The notes under the pieces are model-generated. The model saw only the letters and a list, made by a program, of their open reading frames with translations. It did not search any database and was not told the DNA's origin. Below are positions 16,781-24,299 of a DNA stretch of 64,000 nt, one piece after another. Every line of letters begins with the position of its first letter. Position 1 is the first letter of the stretch. The translations under genes and the position numbers were made by a program. The stretch spans positions 1,798,001 to 1,862,000 of the forward strand of contig OZ242267.1 in assembly GCA_965207335.1 (NCBI GenBank). The letters run 5' to 3'. This DNA comes from G965207335 sp965207335 (GTDB taxonomy: Bacteria > Pseudomonadota > Gammaproteobacteria > PS1 > Pseudothioglobaceae).

Positions 16781-17110
16781 ATGAAAGAGATGAATAATAA
16801 AGAATATCGTGCTAAGTTGCGTAAAGACCCGCATTCTATGCTTAACTATATAAGTAAGGATATTGATATTGTAGTTAAAACTAATACTAAAGAGACTATT
16901 TATATGGCTCTCTCTAAAACAAACGGCAATATGCCTAACTTATCAGAAGTTAATGCGGCTGGAACAACAGTTGCAGTTAGCACACTGACAACTGCTGGAA
17001 CAGCTGGAACTATTTCAACAGCTGCAGGTACAGTAGGTACTTTATTTAGCTTTGGAAGTGTGGGTACCACTAGCACTGTTGATGTTGATATTAAGAAGAT
17101 ATTATCATGA
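16781..17110 (+). CDS. NHLP-like RiPP precursor, array member K (subtype 1)
   Basis: 109 residues. The leader is of the K-E-M-N-N type as in H; the boundary is N-A-A-G at 58-61. The core T-T-V-A-V-S-T-L-T-T-A-G-T-A-G-T departs from strict triplets, includes S-F-G-S, and lacks the Cys of A and H (G-T-T-S-T-V in place of G-C-A-S-T-V). The tail is longer, D-V-D-I-K-K-I-L-S. Its last codons overlap the ATG of the following broken member by four bases. Confidence 0.7.
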   Translation: MKEMNNKEYRAKLRKDPHSMLNYISKDIDIVVKTNTKETIYMALSKTNGNMPNLSEVNAAGTTVAVSTLTTAGTAGTISTAAGTVGTLFSFGSVGTTSTVDVDIKKILS

Positions 17111-17341
17111 ATAATAATAAAGAGTACCGTGCTAAGTTGCGTAAAGACCCATATTCTGCACTTAACTGTACTAAGTAAAGATATTGATATTGTAGTTAAA
17201 ACTAATACTAAAGATACTATTTATATGGTTATTTCTCATATAGATAATAATATAAATGACTTATTACAAGTTAATGCAGCAGGAGTATTTAGCACATCAA
17301 GTACAGCAGAAACATTAGCAAGTGGCGGTAGTGCTATTTAA
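17107..17341 (+). pseudogene. Array member L, frameshifted NHLP-like precursor (subtype 3)
   Basis: The frame opens M-N-N-N-K-E-Y-R-A-K-L-R-K-D-P-Y-S-A-L-N and stops at C-T-K. At the position where all intact copies read AACTATATAAGTAAAG, this one reads AACTGTACTAAGTAAAG, with one base added. The +1 frame then continues with S-K-D-I-D-I-V-V-K-T-N-T-K-D-T-I-Y-M through N-A-A-G-V-F-S-T to a stop at 17341. The residual core is only ~20 residues with no G-T-x run. Both frames are preserved, so the lesion is recent. It is the end of the array. Confidence 0.8.
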
Positions 17342-17506
17342 AAAATCTAGTAGGAATATCAAATAATTTTAATTCCTTGATTGGCTGTTGTATAAGTTTT
17401 TTTATGATTTTTGCATGCTCAATACCTGTATCTTTGTAATATTAAGTATTAAAATATAAAATTACCTTAAAATACTAAAAAATAAACCAAATACCTATAT
17501 TTTAAA

Positions 17507-17920
17507 GTGAAATCAAATGTCGGCCTAATGCGTAGAATTATGATAATTTTGTATGACTTATTATTGTTATTCTCACTGTTATTTACTGTAGGTTTAATAG
17601 TAGTTATAATTGCTAATTTATTAAACTTATTAGATGGCCAACCTAACCCAATGTTCTTTTTTATTATTACTATGCCTGTTAGTTTTTTTTATTTTTATAC
17701 ATCTTGGAAAAAATCAGGACAAACACTGGCTATGAAAGTCTGGAGGGTTAAATTAATAAGTTTTGATAATAAACCAATTACTACTAAACAAACTATTATT
17801 AGATTTATTAGTGCTATTGTTGGATTTTTTGCATTTGGCTTAGGATTCTTATACCAATTAATTGATAAAAACAACCACAGTCTACACGATAAACTATCAC
17901 AAACCTATCTTATAAAATAA
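17507..17920 (+). CDS. RDD-family membrane protein
   Basis: 137 residues from a GTG; V-G-L-M-R-R-I-M-I-I-L-Y-D in the first 20 residues carries the R and D of the RDD signature, so this start is preferred to the ATG at 17528. Three hydrophobic helices follow, with S-G-Q-T-L-A-M-K-V-W-R-V-K between the second and third, the conserved 'G-x-T-x-G-x-K' type loop. The closing D-K-N-N-H-S-L-H-D-K-L is also typical. RDD proteins are integral membrane proteins, some tied to ion or solute transport. It is the nearest gene downstream of the precursor array, but a link is only positional. Confidence 0.8.
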   Translation: MKSNVGLMRRIMIILYDLLLLFSLLFTVGLIVVIIANLLNLLDGQPNPMFFFIITMPVSFFYFYTSWKKSGQTLAMKVWRVKLISFDNKPITTKQTIIRFISAIVGFFAFGLGFLYQLIDKNNHSLHDKLSQTYLIK

Positions 17921-18006
17921 ATTATTTCAGTATTTTATTGATTATTTTTTATATTAGTCTTGAACTTGTTATTTTGTTTTTATTATAGTTTAATATAGTA
18001 GCATTT

Positions 18007-18738
18007 TTAGGTAATTATTTGAATTATACCAATCAAACTAACTACAATTAACCCTACACCAATCCAGCGTTTAAAAATTGTTTGATTTTGTAATATTGTA
18101 TCATGTGCTTTTATTCCTAAATGATGCCCAATATAAGCAATAGGTATTAAAATTAATGATATTTGCCAATTAATATCAACCCCAAATGTTATAAAGGCAC
18201 TCATTTTCATACTAACTAAAATAAACCAAAGTATAAATAGTGTATTACGCAAATATTCTTTGCTAACATAACGCAAATATACCGCTACAATAATAGGTGC
18301 GCCTGTTAGAGATAATCCGGCAATATAGCCACCAATAATTAACAATAATTTATCAAACCAAATATTATTACTATGTAGCTCCCAACCTATTAACCATATA
18401 AATGCATAAGCCAAGACAATACCATACACTATTAAGTTAAGTACATTATCAGGTAGGTTAATTAAGCCGAATATTCCAATTAATGCAGGGGGTAATATCC
18501 ATAAAAGTGACATTAGTAAATATCGCCAATCTACTTTTTTTAATGCTCCTTTTAGGGTAATTGAAGTAAAAAATAATAAGTGTAAGCCAATAATAGGTAG
18601 CCAAAATACAGGTGAGTTACCAACTAATAGTAATAGAGGTAGCCCAAGTGCTGCTCCACCAAATCCAAGTCCAGTTCTAACAAAACCAGTCCAAGCAAAA
18701 ATAATGGCAATAAAAGTCCAATCAATATAAGAAAACAT
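18007..18738 (-). CDS. TauE/SafE-family sulfite or anion exporter-like membrane protein
   Basis: 243 residues, ~7-8 hydrophobic helices. The opening F-A-W-T-G-F-V-R-T-G-L-G-F-G-G-A-A-L-G-L-P is the TauE/SafE G-x-x-x-G-x-G-G-G-x-x-x-x-P repeat. The second repeat begins G-G-Y-I-A-G-L-S-L-T-G-A-P-I. Characterised members move sulfite, sulfoacetate or taurine-derived anions out of the cell, which would suit a sulfur-metabolising organism, but the substrate cannot be read from sequence. It follows rsmE on the minus strand and is separated from it by a likely terminator. Confidence 0.82.
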   Translation of the reverse strand: MFSYIDWTFIAIIFAWTGFVRTGLGFGGAALGLPLLLLVGNSPVFWLPIIGLHLLFFTSITLKGALKKVDWRYLLMSLLWILPPALIGIFGLINLPDNVLNLIVYGIVLAYAFIWLIGWELHSNNIWFDKLLLIIGGYIAGLSLTGAPIIVAVYLRYVSKEYLRNTLFILWFILVSMKMSAFITFGVDINWQISLILIPIAYIGHHLGIKAHDTILQNQTIFKRWIGVGLIVVSLIGIIQIIT

Positions 18739-18753
18739 AGTTTAACTCTAAGT

Positions 18754-18777
18754 AAAAACACCTAAAAAGCGGTGTTT
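18754..18777 (-). terminator. Intrinsic terminator of rsmE
   Basis: Read on the minus strand, AAACACC-GCTTTTTA-GGTGTTT forms a 7-bp stem followed by TTTAC, just past the rsmE stop and before the TauE-like gene. The T-tract partly overlaps the stem, so it is a modest terminator. Confidence 0.55.
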
Positions 18778-18786
18778 ACATATAGT

Positions 18787-19449
18787 TTATAATAAAATTT
18801 TTGCGGCAATGCCTAAAACTGCATTTTCACTTTTTAAGACATAATTACAATTTAGTGATACGGTTTTTTCTTTGACAAATAATGCTATTTCATCATTTGT
18901 TAAACCACCTTCTGCACCTATTACTATTGTGGTTATGTTTTTATAATTATTTATATTTTTCTTGCCGTTAAAATCCAGTAATACGCTATCTGAATTATTA
19001 ATCAAAAAATTATCAAGTCCATCTATTATATCAAGCTCCATTAAGTCCAGTCTGCCACATTGTTGCGATGAGTTTATTAAAATTTTGTTAAATTTATTTA
19101 TATCTAAGCTAAAGTTTTGACTTCTGGTTGATTTTATAAAACTAATTTTACTAACGCCTAATTGATTAAGACTAGGCAGAGTATTTTTAATGATATTGCT
19201 ATCAATTATGCACCAGCCTATGTGTAAATATTTATTGCTATAATTAACATATTCTTGTTGTACATAAGTTAATTCTGCTTGTTTTTTAGTAATATTTGTT
19301 ATTTTATAATAAAAAAGTTTATTATCTAACTTTGATACTTTTATTATATGAGATAGTTTATGGCGTCTAGCTAAAAATAAATGTCTAAATAACTCGCCAT
19401 CTACAATTAAAACTTTATCACCAGAATTTTTATGGTATGCAAAAATCAC
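18787..19449 (-). CDS. rsmE: 16S rRNA m3U1498 methyltransferase RsmE
   Basis: 220 residues from a GTG start, short for RsmE (~240). The C-terminal SPOUT knot has the expected signature: V-I-G-A-E-G-G-L-T-N-D-E-I (~175-187), then V-S-L-N-C-N-Y-V-L-K-S-E-N-A-V-L (L-G-x-x-x-L-R-x-E-T-A in most homologues; the Arg is Lys here). The N-terminal PUA-like domain contains H-L-F-L-A-R-R-H-K. It methylates the N3 of U1498 in 16S rRNA. Downstream of gltX in the same direction. Confidence 0.88.
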   Translation of the reverse strand: MIFAYHKNSGDKVLIVDGELFRHLFLARRHKLSHIIKVSKLDNKLFYYKITNITKKQAELTYVQQEYVNYSNKYLHIGWCIIDSNIIKNTLPSLNQLGVSKISFIKSTRSQNFSLDINKFNKILINSSQQCGRLDLMELDIIDGLDNFLINNSDSVLLDFNGKKNINNYKNITTIVIGAEGGLTNDEIALFVKEKTVSLNCNYVLKSENAVLGIAAKILL

Positions 19450-19517
19450 TGCGTATTCCTAATATTTTACCCCCCAAAGTCCAACCTAATTTCTTAATGT
19501 GGTAGTAGTATTTAGCT

Positions 19518-20906
19518 TTATTTAATATAGTTTATAGCATTTTTTAAGCGGGCGATAGTTTGTTTTTTGCCTACCAATTCAGCAGTAATATCAATGCTAG
19601 GGGATATGCCATTACCGCTTAATGCTACTCTAAATGGCTGACCTACTTTGCCAAAACCTATGCTTAATTCTGTGCAAATATCATTTATTACTTGATGAAT
19701 TGCTGTACTTTTCCAAGTATTTAAGTCAATTAATTTTACTAATAGTAATTCTAGTACTGGTTTAGTTTTAGCATTTAATTGTTTTTTTGCTATTTTTTCA
19801 TCGTAAGAATCAATATTTTTATAAAACATTTTGCACTGTTCTACTAATTCAACCAATGTTTTAACCCTAGTTTTTAATAATTCAATAACATTAATAATAT
19901 TAATGCCATTATGATAATTTATATTGTTTTTATCAAGATGATATTTTAAATGTTTGAGTATATATTCATTGCTATTATTTTTTATATACTCTTGGTTTAA
20001 CCACAGTAATTTATTATTGTCAAAATTTGCTGAGGATTTATTAACTCTTTTTAAATCAAATAACTGGAGCATTTCTTGTTTAGAAAAAATTTCCTTATCA
20101 CCATAAGAAAAACCTAATCTTAATATGTAATTTAACAAAGCATCAGGCAAAAAACCATCTTCTTTATATTGCATTACACTTATAGCACCATGGCGTTTTG
20201 ATAATCTAGCACCGTCTTCTTGTAATATCATTGGTAAATGGGCAAAGTTTGGCTTTTCGGCTTTTAAAGCATTATATAAATTTATTTGCCTAGGAGTATT
20301 ATTGATGTGATCATCACCACGAATAACTATATTAACTCCCATATCAATATCATCTACTACCACAGATAAATTATAAGTTGGAGAGCCATTGCTTCTTGCG
20401 ATTATTAAATCATCTAATTCGTTATTATTAATAACAATATCGCCTTTTACTAAGTCATTAATAACAATGTCACCGTCTTTTGGATTTTTAAACCTAACAA
20501 CTCCGTGTTTAAGCTCTTTATCGCGACATTTACCATCATATTTAGGTTTTTTACCCTCAAGTTTTAATTTATCTCTTAGCTCATTTAGTCTTTTTTCGCT
20601 ACACTTGCAATAATAAGCATCATTATTTTTTAGCAGTTTATTTATTATTTTTTTGTGTTTTGAGAGATTTTTAGTTTGATAGATAATATCGCCATCAGAA
20701 TCTAAACCCAGCCACTTCATTGCCTCTAAAATAGCATTTATATATTCCTGTGTTGAACGCTTTATATCTGTATCTTCAATGCGGAGTTTAAATTTACCAG
20801 ATAGTTTTTTAGCGTATAAATAAGCAAATAATGCTGTTCTAGCACCGCCAATATGTAAATTACCAGTAGGCGATGGAGCAAAACGACTGACAACCTCACT
20901 CATCAT
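19518..20906 (-). CDS. gltX: Glutamyl-tRNA synthetase
   Basis: 462 residues, normal for bacterial GltX. The class I signature is R-F-A-P-S-P-T-G-N-L-H-I-G-G-A-R (HIGH variant) at ~8-23. The KMSKS equivalent is R-L-S-K-R-H-G-A at ~240. The R-I-E-D-T-D tract is at ~41, and the zinc-binding C-K-C-x(n)-C region around 100-130 is partly kept (Y-Y-C-K-C-S). It charges tRNA-Glu. Two Met codons open the frame (20906 and 20903), both inside the 3' end of the upstream Sel1 gene, so the pair is translationally coupled. Confidence 0.96.
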   Translation of the reverse strand: MMSEVVSRFAPSPTGNLHIGGARTALFAYLYAKKLSGKFKLRIEDTDIKRSTQEYINAILEAMKWLGLDSDGDIIYQTKNLSKHKKIINKLLKNNDAYYCKCSEKRLNELRDKLKLEGKKPKYDGKCRDKELKHGVVRFKNPKDGDIVINDLVKGDIVINNNELDDLIIARSNGSPTYNLSVVVDDIDMGVNIVIRGDDHINNTPRQINLYNALKAEKPNFAHLPMILQEDGARLSKRHGAISVMQYKEDGFLPDALLNYILRLGFSYGDKEIFSKQEMLQLFDLKRVNKSSANFDNNKLLWLNQEYIKNNSNEYILKHLKYHLDKNNINYHNGINIINVIELLKTRVKTLVELVEQCKMFYKNIDSYDEKIAKKQLNAKTKPVLELLLVKLIDLNTWKSTAIHQVINDICTELSIGFGKVGQPFRVALSGNGISPSIDITAELVGKKQTIARLKNAINYIK

Positions 20907-21333
20907 ACATGCTTGCTTTTTTATTCCAGTATTGGGCTTTTTCTAAGTTTTTAGGGACTTGTTTACCATCTTCATAAAGACCAGCTAATACAAACATAGC
21001 ACCAACTAAATTAAACTCTGCGGCTTTTTCAAAATACATTATAGCTTTTTGTATGTCTTTTTCAACACCCTCACCCTCTAAGTAAGAAACAGCAAGTATA
21101 TGATGAGAAATAGAATGTCCTGCCTCTGTTGCTAATTTTAGGTTTTTAAAGCCCAAAGTCTGATTTGCTACCATACCTAAGCCATTCATTTGCATCATAC
21201 CAATCCTAAATAAAGCCTCAGGACTACCGCTTGTAACAAATGGTGCTAGTAATTGATAGGCTAAGGCAAAATTCTTAGTATCAAAAGCTTGGATGCCGCT
21301 TATTAGCTCAGCATTATATTCTGTATCTGCCAT
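20896..21333 (-). CDS. Sel1-like repeat protein (cytoplasmic type)
   Basis: 145 residues with about three Sel1-like repeats of ~36 residues: P-E-A-L-F-R-I-G-M-M-Q-M-N-G-L-G, H-H-I-L-A-V-S-Y-L-E-G-E-G-V, and G-A-M-F-V-L-A-G-L-Y-E-D-G-K. It differs from the large cluster at 26.9-32.2 kb in having no signal peptide and none of the paired cysteines. Sel1 repeats mediate protein-protein contacts. Its overlap with gltX (11 bases) puts it in a housekeeping operon. Specific partner unknown. Confidence 0.8.
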   Translation of the reverse strand: MADTEYNAELISGIQAFDTKNFALAYQLLAPFVTSGSPEALFRIGMMQMNGLGMVANQTLGFKNLKLATEAGHSISHHILAVSYLEGEGVEKDIQKAIMYFEKAAEFNLVGAMFVLAGLYEDGKQVPKNLEKAQYWNKKASMYDE

Positions 21334-21453
21334 AATTGAAAATAGTAAAATAAATAGTAAAACCTAGTATTTTACCAAAAAATATAAAAATAATACTTAA
21401 AGTATTGGGGAATTATATACTTTAATCTGCAAATTTTACTTTTTTTCTAGTCG

Positions 21454-21627
21454 CTACCTGATATTTTGTTGTGTTTTGCTTAGTTTTTTATTTTTATTTG
21501 TTATTGTAAAATTACCTTTCGTAATAATATCTATACCAACAAGTATATCTACATTTCCTCCTATGCTTTCTGTTGATAATACAGCAATATTTTCTATTTT
21601 TATTTTGTTAGAAAATTTTGGGGACAC
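21454..21627 (-). pseudogene. Fragment of a retropepsin-like aspartyl protease (C-terminal part)
   Basis: An open stretch of 57 codons reads I-E-N-I-A-V-L-S-T-E-S-I-G-G-N-V-D-I-L-V-G-I-D-I-I-T-K-G-N-F-T-I-T-N to a TAG. The D-I-L-V-G-I-D-I-I-x-x-G-x-F segment matches the C-terminal 'LIGMDIIxxGDF' block of single-domain bacterial aspartyl proteases. The half with the catalytic D-T-G is missing: the frame meets the GGACAC inverted repeat and stops matching. A remnant, probably cut by the element next to it. Confidence 0.45.
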
Positions 21628-21767
21628 GATACTTAATTAGTTTTAATGCACTGTCCTAGCCTTTTTTAATAGTAAGCAAAGCTTACTTTGGGGAATATCC
21701 CCAAACCCCTAACAGCAATTACAGGTTGTTTAGTTTGTGTTAAGTTATTTTAATTGTTTTTTAATTA

Positions 21768-21931
21768 GAGATCTTTGCATAAATAAGGATGATTAACAGA
21801 GCTCTGATTTTTGCTTAATTGATGATATTCTATCAAGCTTGCTCTAGTTGTTCTAAAGCTGGTTTGATAAAAATTATCAAGTGAGTGAAAAGCGGGGTTT
21901 TGATGATTATTCATGTTTGTGCAAAGGTCTC
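21768..21931. repeat. MITE-like element, full-length copy
   Basis: Complete 164-bp copy, GAGATCTTTGCATAAATA at the left and TTGTGCAAAGGTCTC at the right. The minus-strand ORF of the element is intact (M-N-N-H-Q-N-P-A-F-H-S-L...Y-L-C-K-D-L). Here it joins an upstream open frame, but no known protein results. Confidence 0.88.
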
Positions 21932-22310
21932 CATTAGGGGCAGAACGAGTTTTTTCATTACAATTCACCGTACAACAGCCCCTCAAACTCCCCATATAGA
22001 CATTTTGCTTGTAAGGTATATTTTTGTCGTGAGATAATTCGTGGTGTGATTTAAAAAAGCACTAACAATAACGAATTGGAATTATGTTCACCGTCATTGC
22101 GAGACTTGTAAAAGTCGTGGCAATCTCATCTTGCAAACGCGGTATAATTTAATAATTAAGTATTGTGTCCCTAAAACTTAGATATTTTTGCAGATTAAGT
22201 ATATAATTCCCAAGTATTGCATAACAAAGCCATAAATATTACTTATTGTATTTGTATAGTGATTTTAAGCATTATTTAAGGGTATAATTAACTTCATTTT
22301 TTGCTTGACT

Positions 22311-23285
22311 ATGTACTCATTTATCGCATGGGATGTTCCTACTATACTAGCTCTATTATTGTTTATTGCTTTAATAATTGTTGTATGGCATAAGATTATT
22401 AGCAAAAATTCAATAAGTAAAAAAGATTCAAAAGACAACGAGCAAGCTAATACTAATAATAAACTACTATCAGCAATTTATTTTTTATTATTTTTAAAAA
22501 CTCATAAACAAGAAAGCATAAGCAATAAACCAAAAATTGTGCAGTGGTCTATATCTTTTTATCCAGTAATATTATTAGTATTGGTATTAAGAAGTTTTCT
22601 AGCAGAGCCATTTCAAATACCATCAAACTCTATGATGCCTACTTTATTAACAGGGGATTTTATTTTGGTTAATAAATTTATTTATGGCATTAGACTACCT
22701 GTTATTAATACTAAAATAATACCTATAAGTTCGCCAAAATATGGCGATATTTTAGTATTTAGATACCCTAACTATGAGAAAAATAACGATAAAAAAGGCT
22801 TAGATTATATCAAAAGGGTTATTGGCATTCCAGGAGATGAGGTTATTTATACAAATGATAGGCTAATAGTTAATAATAAAGAGGTTAAATATCAAAACCT
22901 AGCTAATTATCAAGGTGTAGAATCAGGTGCTGGTATGACTGGTTTTAAGCACAAAATTACTAAACTAAATGGGGTAAAATATCAAATTTTACTGCATCCA
23001 AGTCACAGCAGTAAATTTTTTGCTAAGTGTACTGATAACATTCAAGAACAGCTAGAAAAACACCCATATTTAGAATCTCATCCACAAGCACAAAAATGTA
23101 GTGGTAAATTTACAATGATAATACCTAAGGGGTATTATTTTGTGATGGGCGATAATAGGTCAAGAAGTGCCGATAGTAGATTTTGGGGCTTTGTGCCAGA
23201 GGAATTTATACTAGGTAGGGCGTTTTTTATTTGGATGCATTACGATGATTCATTTAAGTTTTCAAGGTTAGGGGTAATTCATTAA
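22311..23285 (+). CDS. lepB: Signal peptidase I
   Basis: The ATG at 22311 (M-Y-S-F-I-A-W-D) is preferred to the TTG two codons upstream; this gives 324 residues. Two N-terminal membrane helices are followed by S-F-L-A-E-P-F-Q-I-P-S-N-S-M-M-P-T-L, with catalytic Ser at ~105, then Y-I-K-R-V-I-G-I-P-G-D with the general-base Lys. Box E is G-D-N-R-S-R-S-A-D-S-R-F-W-G. It removes signal peptides at the periplasmic face of the inner membrane; the many secreted Sel1-like proteins here are likely substrates. The stop overlaps the convergent bioB end. Confidence 0.95.
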   Translation: MYSFIAWDVPTILALLLFIALIIVVWHKIISKNSISKKDSKDNEQANTNNKLLSAIYFLLFLKTHKQESISNKPKIVQWSISFYPVILLVLVLRSFLAEPFQIPSNSMMPTLLTGDFILVNKFIYGIRLPVINTKIIPISSPKYGDILVFRYPNYEKNNDKKGLDYIKRVIGIPGDEVIYTNDRLIVNNKEVKYQNLANYQGVESGAGMTGFKHKITKLNGVKYQILLHPSHSSKFFAKCTDNIQEQLEKHPYLESHPQAQKCSGKFTMIIPKGYYFVMGDNRSRSADSRFWGFVPEEFILGRAFFIWMHYDDSFKFSRLGVIH

Positions 23286-24220
23286 ACAATACCTAATTCG
23301 TCAAATAATTTATTGTCTTTTGCAACAGTTGGATTATCGGTAGTAAGTAATTGCTCGCCATAAAAATAAGAATTAGCCCCAGCAAAAAAACACAATGCCT
23401 GCATACTATCATCCATTTCTAACCGCCCAGCTGATAATCTAACCACTGATTTAGGCATTATAATCCTTGCAACAGCAATAACTCGCACAAACTCAATATC
23501 AGATATTTTGGGGGAGTTTTCAAGAGGTGTACCTGCTATACTAACCAGAGCATTAATTGGCACACTCTCTGGATGCTTTGGTAAATTAGCCAAAGATTGC
23601 AGCATAGATATTCTATCATCTCTGGTTTCACCCATACCTAAAATACCACCACTACAAACATTTATACCAGCATTTCTTACTGCCTCTAAGGTATTTAATC
23701 TATCGGCAAAAACTCTGCTAGTTATTATCTTATCGTAATATTCTTTTGAGGTATCTATATTATGATTATAATAATCTAATCCAGCCTCTTTTAATCTAAT
23801 AGCTTGAGCATCTGTTAGCATACCTAAGGTAACGCATGTTTCTAAGCCCATATCTTTTACGGCACTAATCATAGCAATTACTTTATCTAGGCTTTTATCG
23901 GTAGGATTACGCCAAGCAGCACCCATGCAAAATCTATCAGCGCCATTTGCTTTTGCTTGTTTAGCATTTTTTATAACATCATCTAAGGGCATTAATTTTT
24001 CTCTTTTTAAGTTAGTATCGTATTTAGAGCTTTGCGAACAATATTTACAATCCTCAGGACATGCACCAGTTTTAATGCTTAATAATGAGCTTACTTGAAC
24101 TTTATTATCAGGGAATGATTTTCTGTGAGTGTTATGTGCTTGGAATAATAATTCATTAAATGGCAAGTCAAATAATGTTTTAATTTCAGTAGTAGTCCAG
24201 TTGTTTTTTAGTTTTGTCAT
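23282..24220 (-). CDS. bioB: Biotin synthase
   Basis: 312 residues, normal length. The radical-SAM motif is C-P-E-D-C-K-Y-C-S-Q-S (C-x3-C-x2-C) at ~53-63, preceded by S-I-K-T-G-A. Second-cluster ligands follow in M-G-A-A-W-R, D-Y-Y-N-H-N-I-D-T and N-V-C-S-G-G-I-L-G-M-G-E. The Arg of V-R-L-S-A-G-R completes the [2Fe-2S] site. It inserts sulfur into dethiobiotin. bioA lies at 44.8 kb, not adjacent, so the pathway genes are scattered. It is the only radical-SAM protein I see in the window. Confidence 0.96.
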   Translation of the reverse strand: MTKLKNNWTTTEIKTLFDLPFNELLFQAHNTHRKSFPDNKVQVSSLLSIKTGACPEDCKYCSQSSKYDTNLKREKLMPLDDVIKNAKQAKANGADRFCMGAAWRNPTDKSLDKVIAMISAVKDMGLETCVTLGMLTDAQAIRLKEAGLDYYNHNIDTSKEYYDKIITSRVFADRLNTLEAVRNAGINVCSGGILGMGETRDDRISMLQSLANLPKHPESVPINALVSIAGTPLENSPKISDIEFVRVIAVARIIMPKSVVRLSAGRLEMDDSMQALCFFAGANSYFYGEQLLTTDNPTVAKDNKLFDELGIV

Positions 24221-24299
24221 AAATGCTATTTTACTACAAAGACAGTATTTAACAGTAATAAAAAATTACTTGTGTTTGTTAGTTTGTGTAAATAAGACA

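Larger units (their letters stand above)
21403..22219. repeat. Nested repeat element bounded by inverted repeats
   Basis: An imperfect ~28-base inverted repeat (GGGGAATTATATACTTTAAT at ~21413 and its complement at ~22190-22219) encloses this stretch. Inside lies a second inverted pair, GGACACGATACTTAATT at 21623 and AATTAAGTATTGTGTCC ending at ~22168. Within that are the MITE at 21768-21931, a CGTCATTGCGAGACTTG / GTGGCAATCTC repeat near 22110-22130, and two hairpins (AGTAAGCAAAGCTTACT and GGGGAATATCCCC). Much of 21655-22050 recurs, inverted, at 50215-50600. It looks like elements inserted into one another. No transposase is present. Confidence 0.65.

Noticed and set aside
12954..17341. The regular tandem repeats could be read as a CRISPR-like or non-coding satellite array.
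   Set aside because: Units are 300-400 bp with ribosome-binding sites, open frames, conserved protein leader and frame-keeping variation; no short repeat-spacer structure is present.
23282..24220. Radical-SAM protein near the precursor array as a possible RiPP maturase.
   Set aside because: It has the full biotin synthase motif set (C-P-E-D-C-K-Y-C, [2Fe-2S] ligands, Arg of R-L-S-A-G-R) and typical length; no RRE or SPASM region.
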